Shown here: positions 15,893 to 23,543 of the stretch, one piece after another
Numbering within the stretch: position 1 is the first letter of the stretch
Layout: each line of letters begins with the position of its first letter
Source: Erysipelatoclostridium sp. An173
GTDB taxonomy: Bacteria > Bacillota_I > Bacilli_A > Erysipelotrichales > Coprobacillaceae
Direction of reading: 5' to 3'
DNA length: 42,529 nucleotides
NCBI RefSeq assembly: GCF_002160495.1
Contig: NZ_NFKR01000024.1
Coordinates: 1-42,529 of the forward strand
Notes under the pieces: generated by a model
What the model was told of the DNA's origin: nothing
The model's database searches: none
Seen by the model: the letters and a program-made list of their open reading frames with translations, nothing else
Made by a program: the position numbers and the translations under genes

Positions 15893-15988
15893 AAAGGGGG
15901 AGTCTACTTTTAAGTAGCAATCGCATGTACGGTCATTGATCGGAATTAACGCCTGTGGACTAGAAATGAGGATGAAGCAGGAAAGATT
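15893..15988 (+). mobile_element. Orphan IS200/IS605 (TnpB) right-end / omega-RNA-like segment
   Basis: The segment GGGGGAGTCTAC... ends GCCTGTGGAC ... GATGAAGCAGGAAAG. The CCTGTGGA...GAAGCAGGAA arrangement, in which CCTG pairs with CAGG, is what I know from the right ends and overlapping guide RNAs of TnpB-only (IS1341-type) transposons in Firmicutes. A perfect CTACTT/AAGTAG hairpin is at 15904-15917. There is no tnpB frame upstream, so this is a leftover or a non-autonomous end. It sits directly before the folT-like ATG and could instead be an unknown leader RNA. The identification is from memory of the motif, not from a search. Confidence 0.5.
15911..15922. repeat. 12-bp direct repeat, copy 1 (TAAGTAGCAATC)
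   Basis: Identical to 15994-16005; the repeats enclose most of the TnpB-type right-end sequence. Confidence 0.8.
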
Positions 15989-15993
15989 GTAAA

Positions 15994-16005
15994 TAAGTAG
16001 CAATC
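15994..16005. repeat. 12-bp direct repeat, copy 2 (TAAGTAGCAATC)
   Basis: Identical to 15911-15922 and ending 4 bases before the folT-like ATG, so it occupies the place where the ribosome binding site should be. Confidence 0.8.
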
Positions 16006-16009
16006 AATT

Positions 16010-16810
16010 ATGATTCAAATTATTTGCGGAATTATTTTAGTATTGATCGGAGTTTTGGTTTTCTGGAAATATCCGATTAAAAGTGATGCTAAATCACTAT
16101 CGCTGGCAGCCTTGTTCATTATTTTAGCTGCTATTTTAAATCGGTTATCAATTATGATACCGTTATTTGGCTTTGAAAGCTTAAATATTTCTATCGAAGT
16201 TATTCCTATGATGTTAGCCGGGATATTATTAGCTCCGGGATATTGTTATATTATTGGAATAGCTATTGATTTAGTAGGGTTGCTTGTAAACCCGACCGGT
16301 TTTCCATTTTTAGGATTTACTTTAAATGCAGTATTACAATGTTTAATACCTTCCTTAATTGTAACAACGATCAAAGAAAATCGTTTAAATTATTTAGAAA
16401 AAGTTATCAAGATTTTATTGATTGTTTTAGTTGTTGGTGCTTGTAGCTATGTATTTAGTTTAAATCAAGTTACTATTTCTAATAATGTAGTTACAATTAG
16501 TACTAGCTTTAAGATAATTATGAGTATTATCTGCGTAATAATGATTGCAATATTGTTTATTGTAATGTATTTTTATAAAAAGAAATTAAATGAAGAAGAG
16601 TATTATTTATTTAATATCTGGTTGATTTCAGTTGTAATTGTTGAAATGGCTGTTTCTTTTGTTTTAACGCCATACTGGTTAGAGGCAATGTATGGAATAC
16701 CGTTTACTTTGTCGTTATTTATTCGAGTAATTAAAGAATGTATAATGATACCAGTGGATATCATTTTAGGATATAGTGTTTTAAGAATATTGAAGAAGCT
16801 TAAAGTGTAA
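16010..16810 (+). CDS. ECF transporter substrate-binding (S) component, FolT-like, 266 aa
   Basis: Integral membrane S-component that captures a vitamin and works with the shared EcfA/EcfA'/EcfT module encoded elsewhere. The typical S-component opening SLSLAALFIILAAILNRL starts at about residue 27, followed by a loop and the helix-end motif GYCYIIGIAIDLVGLLVNP that fits the folate-family S-components. About six to seven hydrophobic segments are visible. An additional N-terminal membrane segment (residues 3-19) is unusual. No ribosome site exists in the 20 bases before the ATG, the nearest AGGAAAG being about 30 bases away. So either initiation is weak, or the true start is an internal codon. 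Folate as substrate is the best guess. Confidence 0.72.
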   Translation: MIQIICGIILVLIGVLVFWKYPIKSDAKSLSLAALFIILAAILNRLSIMIPLFGFESLNISIEVIPMMLAGILLAPGYCYIIGIAIDLVGLLVNPTGFPFLGFTLNAVLQCLIPSLIVTTIKENRLNYLEKVIKILLIVLVVGACSYVFSLNQVTISNNVVTISTSFKIIMSIICVIMIAILFIVMYFYKKKLNEEEYYLFNIWLISVVIVEMAVSFVLTPYWLEAMYGIPFTLSLFIRVIKECIMIPVDIILGYSVLRILKKLKV

Positions 16811-16831
16811 TCGATTGATTACACTTTTTTT
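16802..16831 (+). terminator. Terminator after the folT-like gene
   Basis: Eleven-base perfect stem AAAGTGTAATC (16802-16812) / GATTACACTTT (16817-16827), 4-base loop and T run. It overlaps the stop codon. Confidence 0.92.
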
Positions 16832-16880
16832 GTTTATTTTTTTTATTAGTGGAAAAAATATTTATTGTGAGGTGATAAAA

Positions 16881-17324
16881 ATGGAAACATCTAAGTATAA
16901 TCAAATTGCAGAAAGTTTAAAACCGAAAAAAACGGTTTTAAAACATTGTATATATGCTTTTGTTTATGGTGGTGCTATTGGGGCAATCGGACAATTTTTC
17001 TTAGAATTATATATGAATATTTTTGAAATTGATCAACAGGAAGCAACACCAATGATGATCATAACTATTGTTTTAATTGCTGCAATATTAACTGGACTAG
17101 GAATTTATGATCGTCTAGGTAAAAAAGCTGGAGCGGGAACTTTTATTCCGATTACTGGTTTTGCTAATAGTATGACTTCTAGTGCTTTAGAAGCTAAAAG
17201 TGAGGGATTAGTAACTGGAATTGGTGCTAATATGTTTAAACTTGGCGGTACGGTAATAACTTTTGGAATTGTGGCTTCATTTGTATTAGGAGGAATCCGA
17301 TATGTCATCAGTCTTATCTGGTAG
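16881..17324 (+). CDS. spoVAC: Stage V sporulation protein AC, 147 aa
   Basis: Membrane protein of the SpoVA channel that moves dipicolinic acid into the forespore and out at germination; SpoVAC is the mechanosensitive part. Recognised from YNQIAESLKPKKTVLKHCIYAFVYGGAIGAIGQF (read in two parts, residues 6-39) and the GTFIPITGFANSMTSSALE region with EGLVTGIGANMFKLGG. Length is normal. ATG 16881 follows GAGGTGA; the longer frame back to 16815 runs into the previous terminator and is rejected. It is the first gene of spoVAC-AD-AE-AF and overlaps spoVAD by 23 bases. Expression would need the forespore sigma factor SigG; I did not find a clear SigG promoter. Confidence 0.95.
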   Translation: METSKYNQIAESLKPKKTVLKHCIYAFVYGGAIGAIGQFFLELYMNIFEIDQQEATPMMIITIVLIAAILTGLGIYDRLGKKAGAGTFIPITGFANSMTSSALEAKSEGLVTGIGANMFKLGGTVITFGIVASFVLGGIRYVISLIW

Positions 17325-18306
17325 TTCGATGGGATTAAATAATGTATATATTCGCTCAATTGGATCAACATGTGGTATTGATGAATTTAATGGTCCTTTA
17401 GGTGATTATTTTGATCGTCATTATCCTGACTTTCATTGTGGTTATCCTTCTTATGAACAGGCTGAAATTGCGATGTTGGAAGAAGCAATAAAATTTGCTT
17501 TAAAAAAAGGAAAATTAAAAAAAGAAGATATTAATTTATATATGGGTGGCGACTTAAATAATCAATTAACAGCAACTAATTATATGGCTAAAAAAATCAA
17601 ACGACCATTAATGGCAATGTATGGAGCCTGTGCAACAATGGGACTAGTAATAGATAATGCTGCAATGTTAATCGAAAATCATTGTATTCATAACGCTAAT
17701 TGTTTTGTGTGTAGTCATAACGCTACTGCTGAAAGACAATTTCGTTACCCGCTTGAATATGGTGTGCAGCGCAAAGAAACGATGACAACAACGGCTACTG
17801 GTGCTGTTAGTGTAATTTTAGATAACAATCCTAGCAATGTAAAAGTAGAATCAATAACAATAGGTAGAGTCGTTGATTTAAATCAAAGTGATCCCAATGA
17901 TATGGGACGAGCCATGGCTCCAGCTGCTTTTGATACTTTAGTTACTCATTTAAAAGATCTAAAAAGATCGGCTTCATATTATGATTTAATTGTAACTGGT
18001 GATTTATCAGCCTATGGTAAAAAAATTATGAAAGAATTGATGAAACAAAGTAATATTGAATATCGTCGTTATGATGATTGTGGCTGTTTATTATATGATT
18101 CTAATCAGGATGTTAATCAAGGCGGTAGTGGACCTTCTTGTAGTGCCTTAGTAACATTTGGTTATTTATTTGCTAAGATGTTAGAAGGGAAATATAAGCG
18201 AATTTTAGTAATTACAACGGGAGCTTTATTATCACCAGTAATGACTAATCAAAAACAAAGTATTCCTTGTATTGGCCATGCTTTTTCATTGGAGGTAGTA
18301 CAATGA
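17302..18306 (+). CDS. spoVAD: Stage V sporulation protein AD, 334 aa
   Basis: Soluble thiolase-fold protein that binds dipicolinic acid for the SpoVA channel. Seen: VYIRSIGSTCGIDEFNGPLG, the Cys-containing LMAMYGACATMGL segment at the position of the thiolase nucleophile, the FRYPLEYGVQR motif, TTTATGAVSVIL, and GGSGPSCSALVTFGY near the end. Length matches the family. It starts inside spoVAC with GGAGG in the preceding coding sequence, and its stop overlaps the spoVAE start as ATGA, showing a tightly coupled operon. Confidence 0.96.
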   Translation: MSSVLSGSSMGLNNVYIRSIGSTCGIDEFNGPLGDYFDRHYPDFHCGYPSYEQAEIAMLEEAIKFALKKGKLKKEDINLYMGGDLNNQLTATNYMAKKIKRPLMAMYGACATMGLVIDNAAMLIENHCIHNANCFVCSHNATAERQFRYPLEYGVQRKETMTTTATGAVSVILDNNPSNVKVESITIGRVVDLNQSDPNDMGRAMAPAAFDTLVTHLKDLKRSASYYDLIVTGDLSAYGKKIMKELMKQSNIEYRRYDDCGCLLYDSNQDVNQGGSGPSCSALVTFGYLFAKMLEGKYKRILVITTGALLSPVMTNQKQSIPCIGHAFSLEVVQ

Positions 18307-18656
18307 TGAATTATGTTTTAGCGTTTTTATTTTGTGGTAGTGTTTGTGTAATTGCGCAGTTAATTTATGAATACACTAAGTTAACACCTGGACATATTAC
18401 AAGTTTGTTTGTGGTAATTGGTGCATTTTTAGATTTGTTTCATATTTATGATCGTTTGGTTGAAATATTTCATGCTGGGGCATTATTGCCGATTACCAGC
18501 TTTGGTCATTCTTTGATGCATGGAGCTTTGGCGGCTACTAAAGATTATGGCTTTTTTGGTTTAGCGATGGGTATTTTTGATTTAACGGCTGCGGGTATTA
18601 GTAGTGCGATTTTATTTGCTTTCTTAGTTGCGATAGTTACTAAACCTAAATCATGA
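18303..18656 (+). CDS. spoVAE: Stage V sporulation protein AE (SpoVAEb-type), 117 aa
   Basis: Small membrane subunit of the SpoVA channel, with three to four hydrophobic helices. The family's LTPGHITSLFVVIGAFLDLF and GAGALLPITSFGHSLMHGA-like sequence (here HAGALLPITSFGHSLM) are clear; it resembles SpoVAC in fold. ATG 18303 follows GGAGGT; the longer frame from 18267 lies within spoVAD and has no ribosome site. Start and stop both overlap neighbours by four bases (ATGA), so it is coupled to spoVAD and to spoVAF. Confidence 0.94.
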   Translation: MMNYVLAFLFCGSVCVIAQLIYEYTKLTPGHITSLFVVIGAFLDLFHIYDRLVEIFHAGALLPITSFGHSLMHGALAATKDYGFFGLAMGIFDLTAAGISSAILFAFLVAIVTKPKS

Positions 18657-19942
18657 AAAATCCATCATTTGATATTAATACCCGTATCTTAGACTATAAT
18701 AATGAAAAAGTATCAATTAGTTTCCTTTCTAGTCTATGTGGCGATGATATGGTGGCCTATATTGTTGAAGGAATCACAAATAATCGCGGGGAAACATTAA
18801 AAGATTGTATCAATAATGGAGCGATAACTGAAGAACCGGATCATCAAAAAGCATTATATGCCATGCTTTCAGGATGTGCTTTGGTTGCTTATCGTGATAA
18901 AGAATATGTTGTTGATACAAGACGCTATCCCAATCGTTCTGTAGAAGAACCAGAAACAGAAAAAAGTGTGCGTGGTTCTAAGGATGGTTTTAATGAATCA
19001 ATTTTAACTTGTGCAGGATTAATTAGAAGAAGAATTAAAACTATGGATTTGATCTTACAGAAATATACGATTGGAAAGAATAATCCGCTTGATATTTGTG
19101 TTTGTTATTTAGATAGTGTTGTAGATAAACAGATGTTGGATACAGTAACTAGACGAGTTAAAGAAATAAAAAATGATGATTTAGTTATGACTGACCGAGC
19201 GGTTGAAGAAATCATATTAAATCAAAGTTATAATCCGTTTCCATTAGTTAGATATAGTGAACGACCTGATGTTGTTGCGACCCATATATTAGATGGTAAA
19301 ATTGCGATAATTTGTGATACTTCATCTTCGGTAATGATGTTACCAACAACTATTTTTGAAATTTTAGAGCATGTTGAAGAACATCGGCAAACACCAATTA
19401 TTGGTACATTTATTCGTTTAATTCGTTGTAGCGCTGTATTACTTTCAATTTATCTGGTGCCATTGTGGCTTTTAATAAGTAGCCATGGAAATTTAGATAT
19501 ATATTTTTTAGGTCAGGTTTTATTGATGGAATTATCAATTGAATTATTAAGAATTGCTACGATTCATACGCCAACTCCTTTATCTAACGCTATGGGGATG
19601 ATTGCAGCAGTATTATTAGGACAGTTTGCCATTGATTTAGGTTTTTTTAGTGAAGAAATTTTATTATTTTGTGCTATTGGTGATGTTGGTGGTTTTGCAA
19701 CACCGAATTATGAATTATCACTTACTAATAAGTATATTAAAATATTTTTGATTATTTTTGTTGGTTTATTGGGATGGGCTGGTTTTATTGTTTTTCATAT
19801 TATTTTAATTGGTTATTTAATTTCTATTAAACCACTAGGAGTTTCTTATTTGTATCCATTAATACCGTTTGATGGTAAGGCATTATGGAATTTTATTATT
19901 CGAAAACCGAAAACGAAAAAAGGTAGTAAAACTGTAACATAG
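18653..19942 (+). CDS. spoVAF: GerA-family spore germination protein SpoVAF, 429 aa
   Basis: Homologue of the GerAA germinant receptor subunit that is encoded at the end of spoVA operons. Soluble N-terminal half (1-250) with FNESILTCAGLIRRRIKT and ICDTSSSVMMLPTTIFEILE, then five to six membrane helices from about 260, including the family loop TPLSNAMGMIAAVLLGQFAI. It is somewhat shorter than the Bacillus protein (about 490 aa), mainly at the C-terminus, with no sign of a frameshift. Start ATG overlaps the spoVAE stop. Related proteins modulate germination and may form an ion channel with a partner; no such partner gene lies next to it here. Confidence 0.9.
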   Translation: MKNPSFDINTRILDYNNEKVSISFLSSLCGDDMVAYIVEGITNNRGETLKDCINNGAITEEPDHQKALYAMLSGCALVAYRDKEYVVDTRRYPNRSVEEPETEKSVRGSKDGFNESILTCAGLIRRRIKTMDLILQKYTIGKNNPLDICVCYLDSVVDKQMLDTVTRRVKEIKNDDLVMTDRAVEEIILNQSYNPFPLVRYSERPDVVATHILDGKIAIICDTSSSVMMLPTTIFEILEHVEEHRQTPIIGTFIRLIRCSAVLLSIYLVPLWLLISSHGNLDIYFLGQVLLMELSIELLRIATIHTPTPLSNAMGMIAAVLLGQFAIDLGFFSEEILLFCAIGDVGGFATPNYELSLTNKYIKIFLIIFVGLLGWAGFIVFHIILIGYLISIKPLGVSYLYPLIPFDGKALWNFIIRKPKTKKGSKTVT

Positions 19943-19956
19943 TTGCAGTTTTTTTA
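19928..19956 (+). terminator. Terminator of the spoVA operon
   Basis: AAAACTGTAAC (19928-19938) / GTTGCAGTTTT (from 19942), one wobble pair, short loop, long T run, overlapping the spoVAF stop. Confidence 0.85.
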
Positions 19957-19983
19957 GTTCTTCTAATGATTTTAAATCTGTGC

Positions 19984-19989
19984 TATAAT
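19984..19989 (+). promoter_or_regulatory. -10 box for scpAB
   Basis: TATAAT 26 bases before the scpA ATG, with a poor -35. AAGGAGG lies 7 bases before the start. Confidence 0.45.
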
Positions 19990-20014
19990 AACAAGGTCAT
20001 AAGGAGGAAACAGG

Positions 20015-20743
20015 ATGGAATATCAAGTAATAATGGATGATTTTCAAGGACCCCTTGATTTATTGTTACATTTAATCAAGGAAAAAGAAATGGATTTAGA
20101 AACTTTAGAATTATCTGTGATCGCTGATCAATATTTACAATATATTCATGCAATGGATCCTTCAAAACTAGAAGAAATGTCAGAGTATTTAGTAATGGCA
20201 GCAGATTTGATTGAAATGAAAAGTAAGCTGTTATTACCAAAAGAAAAGGTTGATATTAATGATGAGTATCAAGAAGATCCTCGTGAAACATTGATCAAAC
20301 GATTGATAGAATATAAAAGATATAAAGATGTTTTAGATGATATCAAAAATCAATATGAACATCGTCAGACAATGATCATTAAACCAGCTGCTTCAATGGA
20401 TGAATATGTAGTGGATACTAGTACAATGATTCCTAAAGATTTAGAAGTATATGATTTAATGAAGGCGATGCAAAAAATGTTTCAACGTAAAGCGTTAATG
20501 AAACCATTAGATACCCATATCGCTAAAAAAGAAATTTCAATTGATGAAAGAACATCACAAATAAAAGATTTCTTTAGAACCAGGGTAAATAAAAAAGTTA
20601 AATTTGAAGAATTATTTGATCATTATGATCGAACATATTTTATTGTTACATTTATGGCTATTTTGGTTTTAGCTAAAGATAAAGAAGTTGAAATAATTCA
20701 AAATGGATTATTTGAAGATATATATATAGAAGGGAAACTTTAA
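20015..20743 (+). CDS. scpA: Segregation and condensation protein A, 242 aa
   Basis: Kleisin subunit that bridges the SMC heads in the bacterial condensin complex. The N-terminal signature FQGPLDLLLHLIKEKEMDL and the SEYLVMAADLIEMKSKLLLP helix are typical, as is the C-terminal winged helix (FEELFDHYDRTYFIVTFMAILVLAKDKEV, about residues 195-225) that binds the SMC cap. Length is normal. The stop shares one base with the scpB start, the standard arrangement. Confidence 0.97.
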   Translation: MEYQVIMDDFQGPLDLLLHLIKEKEMDLETLELSVIADQYLQYIHAMDPSKLEEMSEYLVMAADLIEMKSKLLLPKEKVDINDEYQEDPRETLIKRLIEYKRYKDVLDDIKNQYEHRQTMIIKPAASMDEYVVDTSTMIPKDLEVYDLMKAMQKMFQRKALMKPLDTHIAKKEISIDERTSQIKDFFRTRVNKKVKFEELFDHYDRTYFIVTFMAILVLAKDKEVEIIQNGLFEDIYIEGKL

Positions 20744-21357
20744 TGAAAGATAACAATTATTTAGATATTATCGAAGGTATGCTTTATTTAGCTGGTGATG
20801 ATGGTATAGATATTAAACAGATTGCTGGGGTACTAGAGATTAGTAGAAAAGAAGCGACTGTTTTAATGGATCAGTTTATTGAGCTATATGAAAATAAGAT
20901 GTTTAAAGGTATTAAATTAGTCAATTTTGGTGGGCGTTATAAACTAGCTACTAATGAAGATTATTTTATGTATTATCAAAAAATGGTTGAACAAAGCAGT
21001 AGTACTTTATCAAATGCAGCCTTAGAGACATTAGCAATTATTGCTTATAACCAGCCAATTACTCGTTTAGGTGTTGAAGATATTCGTGGGGTTGGTTGTG
21101 ATGCGATGATTAGAAAATTAGTTGCTAAAGCATTAATAAAAGAAGTAGGGCGTGAAGATAGTCCAGGAATGCCAATTCTTTATGGGGTAACTGATGAATT
21201 TATGGATGCTTTTGGATTAACTTCATTAGATGAATTGCCTGATTTAGCTGATATTGTAGAAATTGATGAGCAGGAAGATATTTTTGCAACTCGATATCGA
21301 GAAACTGATGTTGAGGAAATTGGTAAGAAAGAAAGTGATGATAGTGAAACTAATTAA
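20743..21357 (+). CDS. scpB: Segregation and condensation protein B, 204 aa
   Basis: Winged-helix dimer that binds the ScpA linker in SMC-ScpAB. Seen: the N-terminal helix IEGMLYLAGDDGIDIKQIAG, FGGRYKLATN, and the strongly conserved SNAALETLAIIAYNQPITR then IRGVG motif at about residues 87-112. The C-terminus is acidic and low complexity (residues 165-204), as in many homologues. The end overlaps the start of the next gene in another frame. Confidence 0.96.
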   Translation: MKDNNYLDIIEGMLYLAGDDGIDIKQIAGVLEISRKEATVLMDQFIELYENKMFKGIKLVNFGGRYKLATNEDYFMYYQKMVEQSSSTLSNAALETLAIIAYNQPITRLGVEDIRGVGCDAMIRKLVAKALIKEVGREDSPGMPILYGVTDEFMDAFGLTSLDELPDLADIVEIDEQEDIFATRYRETDVEEIGKKESDDSETN

Positions 21358-21868
21358 GCACTTAAAAACAATAACTAAACATAAATACTATGTTATGAAA
21401 TTATGTTTTCGTTTTGGATTGTATAAACAAGGCTTGCTCCATGATTTATCAAAGTATTCGTGGTGTGAGTTGTCTACGGGAGCTAAATATTATTTAGGCT
21501 ATAAGTCACCTAACAGTAATGAACGCCAGCAAAAAGGATATAGTAGTGCCTGGTTACATCATAAAGGACGTAATAAACATCATTGGGAATATTGGATTGA
21601 TTTTACGCGTGATGGTATTATTGCAATTGAGATGCCAATTAAATATGTAGTTGAAATGTTTTGTGATCGGGTAGCGGCTACGATGGTATATCGCGGTAGT
21701 GATTTTGATTTTACGGCACCATTAGATTATTATAATAAGACTCATCATTATTATGTAATTAATGAAAAAACAGATCAGATTATCAAAGACATGTTAGAGC
21801 ATTTAGCCAATAGCAATCTTGATGAAACAATTAAATATATAAAAAACAATTATTTAAACAAAAAATAA
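21338..21868 (+). CDS. DUF5662-like protein, 176 aa
   Basis: Protein of the DUF5662 type: HKYYVMKLCFRFGLYKQGLL leads into HDLSKYSW, then WLHHKGRNKHHWEYW and KYVVEMFCDRVAA. The repeated His and Asp residues (HDLSK, HHKGRNKHHWEYW) look like an HD-phosphohydrolase-like metal site, but I know no proven activity. The start is uncertain: ATG 21338 is used, a GTG at 21344 is equally possible, and both lie inside scpB; the frame back to 21263 is not needed. Coupled to scpB by a 20-base overlap. A terminator follows immediately. Confidence 0.75.
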   Translation: MIVKLIKHLKTITKHKYYVMKLCFRFGLYKQGLLHDLSKYSWCELSTGAKYYLGYKSPNSNERQQKGYSSAWLHHKGRNKHHWEYWIDFTRDGIIAIEMPIKYVVEMFCDRVAATMVYRGSDFDFTAPLDYYNKTHHYYVINEKTDQIIKDMLEHLANSNLDETIKYIKNNYLNKK

Positions 21869-21869
21869 A

Positions 21870-21914
21870 AATGAAGGTCAGCTAATGAATTAACATTGGA
21901 AAATGACCTTCATT
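21870..21914. terminator. Bidirectional terminator between the DUF5662 gene and the ABC permease
   Basis: Perfect 11-base stem AATGAAGGTCA (21870-21880) / TGACCTTCATT (21904-21914) with T/A tracts on both sides. The loop is 23 bases. It ends the scpAB-DUF5662 unit and the long hydrogenase operon. Confidence 0.82.
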
Positions 21915-22632
21915 TTTTTAGATATGAAAATACTTTTTTACAAATAAAGTTTATTCCTAGAATAATGATTACCATCCAAAGCGTCCAGGCAAAAATACTA
22001 ACCATATCGATTTGAACTCGGGCGAAATATAATTGTTTACCAATTCCACGATTGGCAGAAACAAATATTTCAGCCATAACACCAACTTTTAAACTAAGTG
22101 GTAAGGCAGTTTCAATTGCTGAAACCAAATAACCTTTAATCAAAGGAAGGTAAACGTGAAATAAATTAAATGAAAAAGAATGATGATATAAATTAATAAC
22201 ATCTTTTAAATCAGAATCAATATTTACAATACCATTAACTGCATTATTATAAAATATTGGTAAAATCATCAATAAAACAATAACAATTAAAGCAGTTAAA
22301 CTTTTAAACCAGACTAATAAAATTAATATATAGGCAATTTGAGGAATTGTCTGCATCAAAGAAATAATTGGATATAAGTAATCATTAACTTTTTTTGATA
22401 AACCACTAAATATTCCTAAAATTGTACCAATTATTAATGCTAATAAAAAACTAATAAATACTCTTAGTAATGTAGCTAAAATGGCTAAATAAAAAGACTT
22501 TGAGGAAACAAATGTAATCATTTGTTTAAAAACTGTAAGTGGTAATGGCAAGATTACCACTTTATCAATCGATAAAGCAAAACCTTGCCAAATTACCAAT
22601 AATACTATAATTGTAATAAATTTGCGTTTCAT
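21910..22632 (-). CDS. ABC transporter permease (SsuC/ThiX-like), 240 aa
   Basis: Inner-membrane permease of the nitrate/sulfonate/taurine/pyrimidine-type importer group. Six hydrophobic helices; the ATPase-contact (EAA) region reads VINLYHHSFSFNLFHVYLPL at about residues 143-162, weaker than usual. It follows the binding-protein gene with a one-base overlap (stop TAA/ATG), so the two are partners. No ATP-binding subunit is encoded next to them or anywhere in this operon; it must be shared from another locus or be lost. The end of the gene lies in the operon terminator. Confidence 0.85.
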   Translation of the reverse strand: MKRKFITIIVLLVIWQGFALSIDKVVILPLPLTVFKQMITFVSSKSFYLAILATLLRVFISFLLALIIGTILGIFSGLSKKVNDYLYPIISLMQTIPQIAYILILLVWFKSLTALIVIVLLMILPIFYNNAVNGIVNIDSDLKDVINLYHHSFSFNLFHVYLPLIKGYLVSAIETALPLSLKVGVMAEIFVSANRGIGKQLYFARVQIDMVSIFAWTLWMVIIILGINFICKKVFSYLKK

Positions 22633-23525
22633 TAAACTATCATATCATCACTATATTCAATATTGTATAATTTCAAAAAGTCTTCAATTTGTTTAGCGCA
22701 TTCACTAGCTGGTCGATAATGAAGATTTTGACGTTCAATAGAATTTACAGTAATATCAACACTTGGTAATCCTAATGTTTCAATACCAATATTTTCTAAA
22801 TCTTCTTTTAATCCATCGTAACCATTATTAGTAAATTCATCAATTTTGCTAAATAAAGAATCATAATTTTTTCCTTCTTTAACAAATATTGCTGCTTGAG
22901 GATAACCATCTTCACCATATGATTCTTGTAAATCAGTGATAATTGATAATTCAAGACCACTTTGTTTTGCTTTAGCAATTGTTGCACTAGCAAGTGGTTC
23001 GGCCAATAATCCGACTTGAACATTACCAGCTAAAAGCTGTTGTTGTACTAAAGTAGCTGATTGATAATAAGTAGGAGTTAATGAAGTTTCAATATTCGTT
23101 GCTTCTACTATTAATTGGGGAACTGCACCTTCACCAAATAAAGCCAATTCACCGGTTTGTGATAAAGCTTCTTTGCTTGTACCAACTAAATATAAATTCC
23201 CCCAAGTAATTACTGCCTGGATACGATAATCACTCTGGTCGCTAGCAATTAATTTTGCACCTAAATTAATGGGAGCAACTATAATATCGTATTCACTGTT
23301 ATCTTTAGATAATTCGGCTACTAATTGATCACTGCCATCAACAAAATCAATTTTACCGTTTTCTGTTATATTTTCATATTCACTGACAAAAGCTAATGAT
23401 GGTGCGCCTACAGGACAAAGGATGTTAGCAGTATCTGATTCATCTGAACTATTTGTACCTCCTGAACATCCGACTACTGTAGTCAACATCATAAAACATA
23501 ATAAATATTTAAATAATTTCTTCAT
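22632..23525 (-). CDS. ABC transporter substrate-binding lipoprotein, 297 aa
   Basis: Extracytoplasmic solute receptor of the NMT1/SsuA/ThiY-like fold. Signal peptide with lipobox TTVVGC (Cys20) followed by a Gly/Ser/Asp-rich linker. The mature part opens NILCPVGAPSLAF, then VAPINLGAKLI and LLAEPLASATIAKA, which fit the type II fold of this group. It lies only 18 bases downstream of hydA on the same strand with a GGAGGAG site, so it is transcribed with the hydrogenase genes. The ligand is not evident; a cofactor precursor or small organic acid would fit the fold. Confidence 0.82.
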   Translation of the reverse strand: MKKLFKYLLCFMMLTTVVGCSGGTNSSDESDTANILCPVGAPSLAFVSEYENITENGKIDFVDGSDQLVAELSKDNSEYDIIVAPINLGAKLIASDQSDYRIQAVITWGNLYLVGTSKEALSQTGELALFGEGAVPQLIVEATNIETSLTPTYYQSATLVQQQLLAGNVQVGLLAEPLASATIAKAKQSGLELSIITDLQESYGEDGYPQAAIFVKEGKNYDSLFSKIDEFTNNGYDGLKEDLENIGIETLGLPSVDITVNSIERQNLHYRPASECAKQIEDFLKLYNIEYSDDMIV

Positions 23526-23543
23526 AAAACTCCTCCTAATAAA

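Larger units (their letters stand above)
15698..16009. other. Intergenic region between purine permease and folT-like gene
   Basis: The first 180 bases are very AT-rich and would hold the divergent promoters; a GTATAC...GTATAT dyad lies near 15868-15882. The last 110 bases are the TnpB-type right-end-like sequence listed separately. No gene is seen. Confidence 0.6.

Noticed and set aside
15885-16009. Tetrahydrofolate riboswitch before the folT-like gene
   Set aside because: The known GGAGAGUAG...CGCUCC framework and core are absent, and the sequence fits a TnpB-type right end better.
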